The position numbers were made by a program, and so were the translations under genes. This document shows, one piece after another, positions 45,749-55,791 of a stretch of DNA of 56,134 nt; the first letter of the stretch is position 1; every line of letters starts with the position of its first letter. Below the pieces are notes generated by a model. The model was not told where the DNA came from, did no database searches, and saw only the letters and a list, made by a program, of their open reading frames with translations. Source of the stretch: Nitrosomonas sp. (lineage in GTDB: Bacteria; Pseudomonadota; Gammaproteobacteria; Burkholderiales; Nitrosomonadaceae); contig JAJFJK010000001.1 of the NCBI GenBank assembly GCA_021774075.1, positions 1-56,134 on the forward strand, in the 5' to 3' direction.

Positions 45749-46894
45749 TTATACAAATAAGCGTAATGCGCTTTGGCTGCCTGCACTAATATCATGTTTT
45801 TGCATGCTGGCCTGAATATCAACCAATTGTTGTTTGCTTCTGGCAATGCCATTATCGCTGAGCGGGACACGATTGTCGTCTACTAGAATGCCGCCCAAAG
45901 TATTAGAAAATATTTTGGCAAGATGTGTCATTTGGTCGAAGACTTTTTCACCGTTTGCTACTCTGGGGACATCCAGTAAAAAAGTAATGCCATGTGTTGT
46001 TAAAGTTTTTATACTATTAGGTAGGAATGGTGCTGATTCGTAGTTTGTCAGTGTGAAGAGTATTTGATCATTATCATCGCGATATTTGAACAAGCCGTCG
46101 GTATCCAGTTTGAATCCAGAGGCCTCGGCTAATGCCCTGATTTTTGTGCCTACAAATGCACCGTTATCTTTACTGATGATATTAATGCCAATCATGACAT
46201 CCACTTCAGCGCAGAATTTATCCAATATGATTGCTTGTTCATGTGTCGAAACAATATCCGGGCAATCAACGCTTGCATCTATTTTCGATACAACGTCCTG
46301 AATCATGTCGCGAAATTTAGATAAATTTACTTCGCTAATTGGCCCAGCCCGGTCAGCAAGTTGCAGACAGCCTTTCAAGCAGACATAAGCATCATTTCCT
46401 GAATTATCTTCAACGGTAATTTCTTCCCACGGTTCGTTCTTTTGCTTTTGTCCCAGCCAGTAGAGTGGCTTGCCAAAATTAAATCCTTTTTGTAGTAATG
46501 GGCTGATCTGCGCGTATGGAATAGCAGAGCTAGCGCTAATATTAACGATATAGTTAGACTTGTCATCAAAGTCAGGTGAGGTTGGACCAGTTGGATCGGC
46601 AGTTGTAGGAGGTGGTGTTTCTTGCTTGATTTCAGGTGATGCAAATTGTTCCACTGAATCAGTTTGAGTTTCAGAAAGAATGCTTTTGTTTAGTTTGGGT
46701 TCTATGCGTTGATTGGTGTCAGAGCGATTTGCTTTATCTAATAATACATCGTCATGTTCATGATTAAATGCCGCTTGTATTTTGCGCCGATAGCGTAGCT
46801 GCTGTACCCAGTTGAAGAGAGCAACGCCAGCGATAATGATAATGCCGATGATGATCAAACTTATTTGTAAATCACTCATGTTTAATAGATCCAT
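45749..46894 (-). CDS. zipA: ZipA-like cell division protein
   Basis: 381 residues. An N-terminal membrane helix (about 9-29, ISLIIIGIIIIAGVALFNWV) is followed by a basic and then acidic, Pro/Thr-rich linker to about residue 130, and a C-terminal globular domain (about 235-375) of the ZipA FtsZ-binding type, which tethers FtsZ to the membrane. AGGGAG is six bases before the ATG at 46894, fixing the start. smc lies immediately upstream on the same strand, as often seen. Confidence 0.82.
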   Translation of the reverse strand: MDLLNMSDLQISLIIIGIIIIAGVALFNWVQQLRYRRKIQAAFNHEHDDVLLDKANRSDTNQRIEPKLNKSILSETQTDSVEQFASPEIKQETPPPTTADPTGPTSPDFDDKSNYIVNISASSAIPYAQISPLLQKGFNFGKPLYWLGQKQKNEPWEEITVEDNSGNDAYVCLKGCLQLADRAGPISEVNLSKFRDMIQDVVSKIDASVDCPDIVSTHEQAIILDKFCAEVDVMIGINIISKDNGAFVGTKIRALAEASGFKLDTDGLFKYRDDNDQILFTLTNYESAPFLPNSIKTLTTHGITFLLDVPRVANGEKVFDQMTHLAKIFSNTLGGILVDDNRVPLSDNGIARSKQQLVDIQASMQKHDISAGSQSALRLFV

Positions 46895-46941
46895 ACTATC
46901 TCCCTTGCTGTCTTCTTTCTTTTAAGTGATATGGTAACAAA

Positions 46942-49900
46942 TCAATGCATCTCTGGGGAGTCGCCAACGCCAAGTTTAATGGCTTCTGCTATGTCAACGG
47001 CTACGACACGTGATACACCTTGTTCTTGCATGGTGATGCCAATTAATTGCTGCGCCATCTCCATGGTGATTTTATTATGACTGATAAATAAAAACTGTGT
47101 TTGTAGTGACATTTTTTTTACCAAATCACAAAAACGTCCGGCATTACTGTCATCGAGTGGCGCATCTACCTCATCCAATAAGCAAAATGGGGCAGGATTA
47201 AGCCGGAATAATGAAAAAATTAATGCTAATGCTGTTAATGCTTTTTCGCCACCAGATAGTAAATGAATCGAACTGTTTTTTTTGCCGGGTGGTTGTGCTG
47301 TTAACACTAACCCAGAATCCAGGATCTTACCATCACTTAAAACTAATTTAGCCTGTCCACCTGCAAATATTACCGGAAAGATATCATTTAAATGCTGATT
47401 CACAGCATCAAATGTTTTTTGTAGACGTGTTTGTGTCTCGTGATCAATCTGTTCGATAGCGTTTTCTAAAGTCTGGGTGGCCTCATTAAGATCTTGCAAT
47501 TGTGAATCCAGCTTGGTTTCGCGCACTTGGGCTGCTGCAAGTTCTTCAAGTGCTGCCAAGTTTACCGCGCCGAGCGAAGTTATCTTGGCATTAAGGTGAT
47601 TTATTTCAGTTTGTAGCGTCTTTGTAGTCTTTTTTCCAATTAACGGGAATAATGTATTTTCATCGACATTTGTTGTGCTGAGTTGTTCATCAAATCGTTG
47701 TTCAGTGAGTATCGCTGCCTGTTCCTTAAGACGTAATTGGCTTATTGCTTCGCGTAATTGCAGTAATTTTTGTTCACATGACAGTCGTGTTTGATCAATT
47801 TCACGAAGCTGCAATACTACTTCTTCCAGATGATTGCGTGCTTCTGCAACTGTTTGTTCAAGGGCCTTGCGTTGTGTAAGGCTGATTAGGAGTTGATTAT
47901 TTAACGGGATTTCATCCAGGTTTTCCTGTTCTATAAGTAAGTTTTTTTGGCTTTCTGCCAGTCGGTCTTTTTCTTTACGGATAACGTTAATCGAGTTTTC
48001 TGTTTCAGAGATTTTATTCTGGCATGTTTTAACATTAAATGCGGCTTCTTGTAATGCCTCTGTTGATTGTTGTAAAACTTGTCGGTGTTTGGTCAGTTGT
48101 TGGTCAGCTGCTTCCCATGCCATTTTTGCTTGGGCAATTTGCTGGTTAATTTCTTCAGCTTGTTTTTTATTTTGTACCAACTTAATTTCAGCAGATTCTT
48201 TTTGAGCAGTTTCAATCGCTAGTTGTTGTTTAATTTCATTACTTTCAAGCGCAATTTGATCACATCGTTGAGCAGTTTGCTCATTGGCTTGCGCAAGCTT
48301 AAGTTTTTCGAGCTGTAGCTGATGTTTGTTTTGTTGTAACTGTTGATGGTTTAGGCGATTTAAATGGATAGACTGGTTGAGTTCATCATATTTGTGTTGT
48401 GTCGTATTAAGTTCGGTTTGTTGTTTGCTTAAGTTGGCCTTTATTTGCGTAATTTTAATTTCAATTTGGTCAAGCTCTTGTTGTCGAGACAAAACACCAT
48501 GTAATTGTGAATCAGGCGTGTAAAAGGTTAGTCCAGAACGGGAAAAGATATGCCCATCGCAGGTGACTAGAACTTCACCGTTATTCAGTTGGTTTTTTTG
48601 TAGCAGGCCTTCTGTTAGGTTTTCAACGACAAATACAGGGCTTAACCATTCTTCGAGTACTCGCTTAATTTCCGGTTTGGCGCAAGTTAAATACGCTAGC
48701 AAGCTTTTCCACTGCGGCTGTTGTATGTCGTCTTCGGTGTCGGTTTTAATCTCAGTCTCTTGCTGCTGTGTTGTTGTGCCGGATGATTCTGATTTTTGTT
48801 GGGTTTCATAAATAGTCCATTTCCCTGGCGGCAAATCATCAATCCATTCATGTATTATTTCTAATTGTGCTAACCCAATACTGTTTAATCGTTCACGCAG
48901 AACAGCTTCCACAGCATTTTCCCAGCGCTTCTCAACCCGAATGTTTTGCCATAATTTGGGTAAAACATCGAATTGGCGTTTTGTTAGCCAAGTGCTGAGT
49001 GCGTCATTATTTTCAATTTTTTGCTGTAACGCGGAAAGCGCATTGAATCGTGCGTTCAATTGTGTCAAGGTTTGCTGGGTTAACTGAACCTGATCGGTTG
49101 CTTGTTCCTTAAGTTGATGAACTGTAGATAACTGTTCCTCAATTTGCGCGGTGGCTTGTTCAGTTTGTACTAGTTTTATATCGGTTTGTTCTAGTTCCTG
49201 TTGTAATTTTGTTATAGTTGTTTGATCGGACTGGGGCAGAGCACTTTGTTCTTGTTGCAGTCGGTCATGACGCGAGTCAAGCTGCAGTATGGCTTTGCTG
49301 GCATGTGTTATGTGACTCTCTTCAAGTTGGCAAGTTTGTTCTGTCAACATCAGATTTCGTTGGCTAGTATTAAGCACTTCCTGACATGTGACGAAATTAG
49401 CTTCAAATTCAGGTAACTTTTCATTTTCAATTTTATTGCTTTGTATACTGGACTCGTGCGTTGCGTAGGCTTGTGTCATCTCCTCGTGCCAGCGTGTCAA
49501 ATGATCAGCCAGATCCTTGGCTTGTTGGTCATTGTGATTTAGTTGCTGCTTAACATCCAATAATTGTTGTGCCAGACGCTCGTTATTTGCGTGAATATGT
49601 TGTATTTCCTGTTCTATCCTGCCGGTCTCGGCATTTGCTGCGTAAAGTTGTCCCTGTACTTCATGCAAGTGTTCTCTGTTGTTGTGTTCCTGGGTGCGTG
49701 CCTCTTCCAGTTGACGTCCTGAATCGCGTTGATGTGTGGCTTCTGTTTCCAGCTCAGTTTCAAGCTGCTGGATATCTTTTTCTGCTGCCAGACGCTGTTT
49801 TGTTGCTTCTTGTTTATGTTGCAACCACAAGAGCTGTTGTGTCGTTTGTAATTGTGCGTCAAGCACTTTAAACTGATTGGCGATTTCTGCTTGTGTTTCC

Positions 49901-50523
49901 AGGTGTTGCCGCTGCGTACCTAATTCCTGATAAATATCTTGCAAACGGGTAAGATTCTTGCGTGTGTCAGCTAAACGCAACGCCGTTTCATGTCTGCGTT
50001 CTCGATATTTGGAAATACCGGCCGCTTCTTCCAGAAAAGTTCTTAATTCCTGAGGTTTAGCTTCAATAATGCGCGAAATCATGCCTTGTTCAATAATGGC
50101 ATAGCCACGACCACCAACACCTGTTCCCAGGAAGATATCAGCAATGTCACGGCGTCTTACATGGATGTTATTGATGTAGTAGTTAGAAATGCCATCGCGT
50201 TGTAGTACGCGTTTAATTGAGATATCAGTGTAGCTTGACCATTGCCCGACAACTTTGCCTGCACTATTATCAAAGATGAGTTCAACACTGGCGCGATTAA
50301 TTGGTTTTCGATTGGCAGAACCACCAAAGATGACATCCTGCATTGAGTCACCACGTAATGCTGAAGCTTTGGATTCTCCCAGAACCCAGCGCACGGCATC
50401 AATAATGTTTGATTTGCCGCAGCCATTTGGTCCGACAACACCGACGAGGTCACTTGATACTGGAATGACAGTTGATTCGACAAATGATTTGAAACCGGCA
50501 AGTTTGATGTTGGCTAGGCGCAA
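46942..50523 (-). CDS. smc: Chromosome segregation ATPase SMC
   Basis: 1193 residues. N-terminal ABC half with Walker A GPNGCGKSN and a C-terminal half with the signature LLSGGEKALTALAL and Walker B PFCLLDEVDAPLDD. Two long antiparallel coiled coils (about 170-500 and 680-1010, Gln-rich) are separated by a hinge (about 510-670). It condenses and segregates chromosomes. The hinge contains a low-complexity insertion (SESSGTTTQQQETEIKTDTE, about 580-600), which is unusual and may be a loop. Confidence 0.97.
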   Translation of the reverse strand: MRLANIKLAGFKSFVESTVIPVSSDLVGVVGPNGCGKSNIIDAVRWVLGESKASALRGDSMQDVIFGGSANRKPINRASVELIFDNSAGKVVGQWSSYTDISIKRVLQRDGISNYYINNIHVRRRDIADIFLGTGVGGRGYAIIEQGMISRIIEAKPQELRTFLEEAAGISKYRERRHETALRLADTRKNLTRLQDIYQELGTQRQHLETQAEIANQFKVLDAQLQTTQQLLWLQHKQEATKQRLAAEKDIQQLETELETEATHQRDSGRQLEEARTQEHNNREHLHEVQGQLYAANAETGRIEQEIQHIHANNERLAQQLLDVKQQLNHNDQQAKDLADHLTRWHEEMTQAYATHESSIQSNKIENEKLPEFEANFVTCQEVLNTSQRNLMLTEQTCQLEESHITHASKAILQLDSRHDRLQQEQSALPQSDQTTITKLQQELEQTDIKLVQTEQATAQIEEQLSTVHQLKEQATDQVQLTQQTLTQLNARFNALSALQQKIENNDALSTWLTKRQFDVLPKLWQNIRVEKRWENAVEAVLRERLNSIGLAQLEIIHEWIDDLPPGKWTIYETQQKSESSGTTTQQQETEIKTDTEDDIQQPQWKSLLAYLTCAKPEIKRVLEEWLSPVFVVENLTEGLLQKNQLNNGEVLVTCDGHIFSRSGLTFYTPDSQLHGVLSRQQELDQIEIKITQIKANLSKQQTELNTTQHKYDELNQSIHLNRLNHQQLQQNKHQLQLEKLKLAQANEQTAQRCDQIALESNEIKQQLAIETAQKESAEIKLVQNKKQAEEINQQIAQAKMAWEAADQQLTKHRQVLQQSTEALQEAAFNVKTCQNKISETENSINVIRKEKDRLAESQKNLLIEQENLDEIPLNNQLLISLTQRKALEQTVAEARNHLEEVVLQLREIDQTRLSCEQKLLQLREAISQLRLKEQAAILTEQRFDEQLSTTNVDENTLFPLIGKKTTKTLQTEINHLNAKITSLGAVNLAALEELAAAQVRETKLDSQLQDLNEATQTLENAIEQIDHETQTRLQKTFDAVNQHLNDIFPVIFAGGQAKLVLSDGKILDSGLVLTAQPPGKKNSSIHLLSGGEKALTALALIFSLFRLNPAPFCLLDEVDAPLDDSNAGRFCDLVKKMSLQTQFLFISHNKITMEMAQQLIGITMQEQGVSRVVAVDIAEAIKLGVGDSPEMH

Positions 50524-50698
50524 TTTTTTAAATTAACAGATCAGCGGTTATAATATAAGGATTTATAAATATTTATTTTTGAATGGGATGCAAGATATTA
50601 GCAATCCGACCATTATTCAAAAGTAAATTTTGATTTCCGAGAGATGATAACTGTGGCTCATTATTGTAACTGAAATTTTTAAAATAAGAGTATGAAGA

Positions 50699-51115
50699 AT
50701 GCCAACGCAACCAATAAAGGATCTTGAAACATTTCCTAATCCATCGACTCAGCGGGATTATCAAATACATATGGAGATTCCTGAATTCACCTGTCTTTGT
50801 CCTAAAACCGGGCAGCCGGATTTTGCAACTTTAGTTTTGGATTATATTCCCGATAAGAAATGTATCGAGCTCAAAAGTCTTAAGCTCTATATTTGGTCTT
50901 ACCGGGATAAAGGGGCATTTCATGAAGCAGTTACCAATCAAATGCTTGATGACCTCGTTACGGTGTTAAAGCCTAGATATATTCGCTTAATAGCTCGTTT
51001 TTATGTGCGCGGCGGTATTTTTACCAATGTGACTGCAGAACACCGTAAGAAAGGCTGGAAACCACAGCCAGTCGTTATGCTGCAAGAATTTGATGAACAA
51101 TCAAATATGCGCTAG
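50699..51115 (+). CDS. queF: NADPH-dependent 7-cyano-7-deazaguanine reductase
   Basis: 138 residues, the short (unimodular) QueF type. It reduces preQ0 to preQ1 in queuosine synthesis. The catalytic cysteine lies in [14 protein letters not shown], and the QueF motif is [20 protein letters not shown]. It is divergent from smc. The next gene starts nine bases after the stop. Other queuosine genes are not in the window. Confidence 0.94.
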   Translation: MPTQPIKDLETFPNPSTQRDYQIHMEIPEFTCLCPKTGQPDFATLVLDYIPDKKCIELKSLKLYIWSYRDKGAFHEAVTNQMLDDLVTVLKPRYIRLIARFYVRGGIFTNVTAEHRKKGWKPQPVVMLQEFDEQSNMR

Positions 51116-51124
51116 TAGGTAGGT

Positions 51125-52492
51125 TTGCTTACTTTTATACAAAATACTTTTTATATAAAAGGTTATATTGATTTGATTTGTAAAAAGCACTTTATCTCGA
51201 ATAAAAAACAGCGATACATTTTATTTGCTTCGTTGTTTTTCTGGTTAATTTCAAGCATTTCATTTAATGTCTCGGCGACCAGTTTAGCTGAATACAATGC
51301 TCATCATTCAAATGATTTGTGGGAGCGTATTCGGTATGGTTTTGCTTTAGCGCCGTCTAGTTCAAATAGCGAAGCGGTACGTGAGCAGGAAGCATTTTAT
51401 ATGCGTAACCCTAAACTCACGCTTCGTGTTTTGAACCGAGGTGAGCGTTATCTTTACTTTATTGTAGAAGAAATAGAACGCCGGGGTATGCCTGCTGAAA
51501 TCGCGTTGCTTCCTATTGTTGAAAGTGCTTTTAATCCTGTAGCTAAGTCCGGTAGTAAGGCTGTTGGATTGTGGCAATTTATGCCTGCCACGGGTAAAAG
51601 TTTTGGTTTGGAGCAAAATGCATGGCACGATGATCGTCGCGATATTATAACAGCCACCCATGCTGCATTGGATTATTTGCAATATCTCTATGAAAAGTTT
51701 GAGAATTGGGAGCTTGCACTTGCAGCTTATAATTGGGGTGAAACTTCGGTTAGTAAAGCTATCACCAAAAATCGTGAGCAGGGTAAGCAGGCAAATTTTT
51801 ATAACTTAAAATTGCCTCGAGAAACACGTAACCATGTGTATAAATTGTTAGCGATCAGAAACGTCATCGCTAATCCATCAGATTTTTGTGTGCAACTCAA
51901 TGCAATACCCGATCGGCCATATTTTGACACAGTAGAAATTCTTTATCACATGGATACTGCATTGGTGGCAAAACTTGCGGATATTTCAATGGACGAGTTT
52001 ATGGCGCTAAATCCAGCTTATGAGCGTCCGATCGTGAAAGTGCTGGGTGATACACGCACGATATTATTACCGGTTGAAAAAGTAGGTAAATTTATAACTA
52101 ATTTGAGGTTGTTTGATCAGCCATTGATCTCATGGCAAATTTATGAAATTAAAAAGTCTGAGAATATAAGAACAGTTGCAAAGCAATACGGTATTAGTAT
52201 GGAGCGTTTGCGAGCGATTAATGGTTTCACTGAAGATAAAGAAATTGGCGCAGGTCAGCGGATATTGTTGCCACGCATACCTCCGCATATTACTGTGGAT
52301 AGGTCTAATGTCCGAAGAAAACCAGCTCACGTTCAAAGTAGTGACAAGCTAACAGTTTATATCGTGAAAAAAGGTGATACGCTATACCATATTGCCAAAC
52401 GCTATGGTTTAACAGTTAAGGAAATCAAGACCTGGAATAATAGTAACGGAAAGTTATCTATTGGTCAGAAACTAAATCTGTTGCGAAGTTAG
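51125..52492 (+). CDS. mltD: Membrane-bound lytic transglycosylase (MltD-like) with LysM repeats
   Basis: About 455 residues from a TTG at 51125. Translation could instead begin at a later in-frame codon, since the usual signal starts near residue 28 (KQRYILFASLFFWLISSISF). The SLT domain (about 110-240) has the catalytic glutamate in LPIVESAFNPVAKSGSKAVG, then GLWQFMPATGKSFGL and AAYNWGE. Two LysM motifs follow: a divergent one near 345-385 and a good one at the end (YIVKKGDTLYHIAKRYGLT). It cleaves peptidoglycan in the periplasm. Confidence 0.9.
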   Translation: MLTFIQNTFYIKGYIDLICKKHFISNKKQRYILFASLFFWLISSISFNVSATSLAEYNAHHSNDLWERIRYGFALAPSSSNSEAVREQEAFYMRNPKLTLRVLNRGERYLYFIVEEIERRGMPAEIALLPIVESAFNPVAKSGSKAVGLWQFMPATGKSFGLEQNAWHDDRRDIITATHAALDYLQYLYEKFENWELALAAYNWGETSVSKAITKNREQGKQANFYNLKLPRETRNHVYKLLAIRNVIANPSDFCVQLNAIPDRPYFDTVEILYHMDTALVAKLADISMDEFMALNPAYERPIVKVLGDTRTILLPVEKVGKFITNLRLFDQPLISWQIYEIKKSENIRTVAKQYGISMERLRAINGFTEDKEIGAGQRILLPRIPPHITVDRSNVRRKPAHVQSSDKLTVYIVKKGDTLYHIAKRYGLTVKEIKTWNNSNGKLSIGQKLNLLRS

Positions 52493-52534
52493 TTTGTGAC
52501 TTGTGTTATACCATTCAGTCAGGTTTGGACATGT

Positions 52535-53992
52535 TTAAGTTTGTTGTATTAACTCGATTGCCCAGCCCACGCCAAAGCCTGTGATGTCACTACCCACAGC
52601 TCCCAACCCATTCTTATGATTGCTGGCAGACAAATCCATATGCACCCACGGTGTATCATTTACAAATTGATTCAGAAAGCGCGCGGCAAGAATATGATCA
52701 AATTCGCCACCTAGTGCACATTGTTTGGTATCGGCTATTTTACTTTGTAGATTTTCATCGTAGTCATCATCCATTGGGAAAACACAGACGCGCTCACCAC
52801 TTTTCTTGCCCGCAGTAGTGGCTTTTTGTGCCAGATTATCAAGGTTGCTAAAAACGCCGCTATAGTTCGTGCCTAATGCTGTTTGCATGCTGCCTGTCAG
52901 CGTGGCAAAATCAATAATTAATCCCGGTTTTTGTTTTTCTGCCATTGTTAGGGTGTCTGCTAATACCATACGACCTTCAGCATCCGTATGCACGATTTCT
53001 ATCGTTAAACCGTTTAATGCCGTGATCACATCATTTTGTTTATATGCGTGTGGGCTGATATGGTTTTGTGCAATGGCCAGCCAGCAATCAATTTTTAATG
53101 GCAAATCAGCACGTGTAGCAGCCAGTAAAATACCTAACGCCACGGCTGAGCCATTCATGTCTTCATGCATGCCTTGCATATAGCGCGGTGATTTTAGATT
53201 ATGGCCACCGGTATCAAAACAAATACCTTTGCCAACAATTGCAATACTCTTATTATCGGTGTTTTTTTCACTGTTACGCGATAAATGCACAATCGCCGCA
53301 TCTTGTGGATCACTGCCTTGAGCTACAGCAACGAATGCACCTGCCCCCATTTTCTGTAACTTATTGACATCATACTCCTCATATTTCCAACCTTCATTTT
53401 TTGCTAGTTTCTTAATTTGATCACGGTAAGTCTGTGGTGTTAATTCATTGGGTGGTAGTACAGTCAGTCCGCGTGCCAATAAGTTACCTTCTGCTTTGGC
53501 GCGTTGTATCGTGAAATTTTCGTTGTCTTTATAACCATGCAGCACAATAATTTCGAGTGATTTTCTATCGGGCTTTTTCTTGCGAACAGGCAGTGCAGCG
53601 CCATTAACCCAAGTAATATAAATTGCCAATTCAGAGAAAAGATATTTTTGAATGGTGCTGCCATACACCGCAAGATGTATTTCCATTGGGTTTTCTATGA
53701 GTTGTTGCTGGACTGCTTTACGAATACAGGTTTGTTGCTTAAATACGGATTGATTGCTATCAACCATAACCCACGTACATAAGGCACCATTGTCAAGATT
53801 GGCACTAACAGGCTTGTCACTAATGTTACTCAGATTAATATCACGCCGTTCCAGTAGTTGCTTTAGCGTTTCCTCACCGGGAATATTATATTTTTTGGGC
53901 AGTTTCTCTAGTTTGGGTAGTATTACAAGTATATGCGAAGCTTTTATGGTGTGATCAAAGTGTGATCCATTCTGAATAAGTGTTGCAAGCAT
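52535..53992 (-). CDS. M17 family leucyl aminopeptidase-type metallopeptidase
   Basis: 485 residues from the ATG at 53992, where AGGAAAG stands eight bases upstream; the TTG at 54031 is less likely. It has the two-metal site motifs VGKGICFDTGGHNLK and VHTDAEGRMVLADTL, and MHEDMNGSAVALG with the carboxylates. It removes N-terminal residues from peptides. The N-terminal domain is diverged from PepA, so I do not assign pepA. The gene is convergent with the MltD-like gene. Confidence 0.88.
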   Translation of the reverse strand: MLATLIQNGSHFDHTIKASHILVILPKLEKLPKKYNIPGEETLKQLLERRDINLSNISDKPVSANLDNGALCTWVMVDSNQSVFKQQTCIRKAVQQQLIENPMEIHLAVYGSTIQKYLFSELAIYITWVNGAALPVRKKKPDRKSLEIIVLHGYKDNENFTIQRAKAEGNLLARGLTVLPPNELTPQTYRDQIKKLAKNEGWKYEEYDVNKLQKMGAGAFVAVAQGSDPQDAAIVHLSRNSEKNTDNKSIAIVGKGICFDTGGHNLKSPRYMQGMHEDMNGSAVALGILLAATRADLPLKIDCWLAIAQNHISPHAYKQNDVITALNGLTIEIVHTDAEGRMVLADTLTMAEKQKPGLIIDFATLTGSMQTALGTNYSGVFSNLDNLAQKATTAGKKSGERVCVFPMDDDYDENLQSKIADTKQCALGGEFDHILAARFLNQFVNDTPWVHMDLSASNHKNGLGAVGSDITGFGVGWAIELIQQT

Positions 53993-54239
53993 TGAGCGCT
54001 TTCCTGTCAAATGTGGATTGTTGAATGACAATTTTGTGAGTCATTGCAATAAATGTGTAAAAGATAAAGATATCCCTATATTATATACGCCTTGCCTGCA
54101 TTGGGCTTGCCGAATTATGCGCGCCGATATTAGAACTTGGTTATCGTTTGATTAATCGATCTATTGTGTTAATTTGCATTATGATCTAGCGCTTCATCAA
54201 TTTTCTTAACTTACATCTTGATATAAATTTTAAAATTCT

Positions 54240-55034
54240 ATGCGCCAATATCTTGATTTGATGCAACATGTTTTAAATCATGGTCACCAGAAGTCTGATC
54301 GCACTGGAACGGGCACGCTTTCAGTATTTGGTTACCAGATGCGTTTTAATTTGGCTGATGGGTTTCCATTAGTGACCACAAAGAAATGTCATTTAAAATC
54401 CATCATTCATGAGTTGTTATGGTTCCTGAAAGGGGACACCAATATCCAGTATCTGCAGAATCAAGGCGTATCGATATGGGATGAATGGGCTGATGAAAAT
54501 GGTGACCTTGGCCCGATTTATGGGCATCAATGGCGTTCGTGGACAACGACTGAGGGCGATAAGATTGATCAATTGATGCAGGTAATTAATCAAATAAAAA
54601 CAACGCCTGATTCACGACGTATGATTATTTCAGCCTGGAATGTTGGCGATCTCAATAAAATGCAACTGCCGCCTTGTCATGCTTTTTTTCAATTTTATGT
54701 GGCTGATGGCCGCCTGTCGTGCCAACTGTATCAAAGAAGTGCAGATATATTTCTGGGTGTGCCATTTAATATCGCCTCTTATGCTTTATTAACCCTGATG
54801 GTTGCACAAGTATGCAATTTAAAGCTCGGTGATTTTGTGCATACTTTTGGTGACGCGCATCTTTATTTAAATCATCTTGATCAAACACGGGAACAATTAA
54901 ATCGCCAACCCAGGCTATTGCCGAATATGCATTTAAACGCATCTGTGAATCAGATTGTTGATTTTAAATATGAAGATTTTTTGTTGGAAAACTATAATCC
55001 TCATCCGGCCATTAAGGCACCCGTTGCCGTATGA
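54240..55034 (+). CDS. thyA: Thymidylate synthase
   Basis: 264 residues. It methylates dUMP to dTMP with methylenetetrahydrofolate. The motifs are [12 protein letters not shown], the catalytic cysteine in [33 protein letters not shown] and HLYLNHLDQ. The ATG is preceded by AT-rich sequence with no visible Shine-Dalgarno, so it may be leaderless or poorly translated alone. Its stop overlaps the folA start by four bases. Confidence 0.97.
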   Translation: MRQYLDLMQHVLNHGHQKSDRTGTGTLSVFGYQMRFNLADGFPLVTTKKCHLKSIIHELLWFLKGDTNIQYLQNQGVSIWDEWADENGDLGPIYGHQWRSWTTTEGDKIDQLMQVINQIKTTPDSRRMIISAWNVGDLNKMQLPPCHAFFQFYVADGRLSCQLYQRSADIFLGVPFNIASYALLTLMVAQVCNLKLGDFVHTFGDAHLYLNHLDQTREQLNRQPRLLPNMHLNASVNQIVDFKYEDFLLENYNPHPAIKAPVAV

Positions 55035-55537
55035 CGATGCGCTTGTCAATATTGGTGGCAATGGCCAGAAACAGAGTGATCGGTAAGAATAATACATTGC
55101 CTTGGCATTTGCCTGCAGACCTGAAACATTTCAAATCGCTGACCATGGGACATGCCATTATCATGGGGCGTAAAACCTATGAGTCCATTGGCAAGCCTTT
55201 GCCAGGACGAACGAATATTATTGTAACCAGGCAAACAGGTTTTCATGCGCCAGGAGCCACAATCGTCAACTCGATAGAACAAGCACTGGTAGTAAGCAAA
55301 GATTCAAGCCATGTAAACCACGAAAATTTTATTATTGGCGGCGCTGAATTGTACCGGCAAACCTTAAAATGTTGTCATCGTATGTATATAACAGAAATTC
55401 AAAAAGATTTTGAGGGCGACACTTTTTTTCCTGAGTTTAGTCGTGATGAATGGCAGGAAATTGAACGTGAAAGGCATCAAGGAGATGACAAAACCGATTT
55501 GGCTTATCATTTTGTCATACTAGATCGCAAGATTTGA
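55031..55537 (+). CDS. folA: Dihydrofolate reductase
   Basis: 168 residues. It regenerates tetrahydrofolate consumed by Thy[55 protein letters not shown] and [11 protein letters not shown] are typical, with the substrate Asp position carrying Asp in LPADLKHF. The ATG overlaps the thyA stop (ATGA), so the two are coupled. A TTGACAAT-C-ATTGTCAA palindrome lies at the stop (55533-55549) and could act as a weak hairpin. Confidence 0.97.
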   Translation: MTMRLSILVAMARNRVIGKNNTLPWHLPADLKHFKSLTMGHAIIMGRKTYESIGKPLPGRTNIIVTRQTGFHAPGATIVNSIEQALVVSKDSSHVNHENFIIGGAELYRQTLKCCHRMYITEIQKDFEGDTFFPEFSRDEWQEIERERHQGDDKTDLAYHFVILDRKI

Positions 55538-55585
55538 CAATCATTGTCAATGTGCGTTTTGGCTTGAACATAGCGGAACATGTTA

Positions 55586-55728
55586 AGGGCACTTCTAAAA
55601 ATCCAGATTTCATCCCAACTGCTGTGTTACAGGAAAAATTTATTGCTTACATATAAAACATATGCTGCGCTGCAAAATTTTTTCTGCGCCTTGCATTTGA
55701 GCGAACTCTGAACTTTTAGAAGCGCCTT
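55586..55728 (+). repeat. MITE-like 143-bp repeat, copy E
   Basis: A full-length copy between folA and the decarboxylase gene. TTAA precedes GGGC and TTAA follows the degenerate right end (GCGCCT), a 4-bp duplication. It is in the same orientation as copies C and D and is very similar to both. Confidence 0.92.
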
Positions 55729-55791
55729 TAAATTGATTGTTCCACCATGTATTTGAAGGTTTGCTGATTCTGATCGGCGTACTTTGATGAA

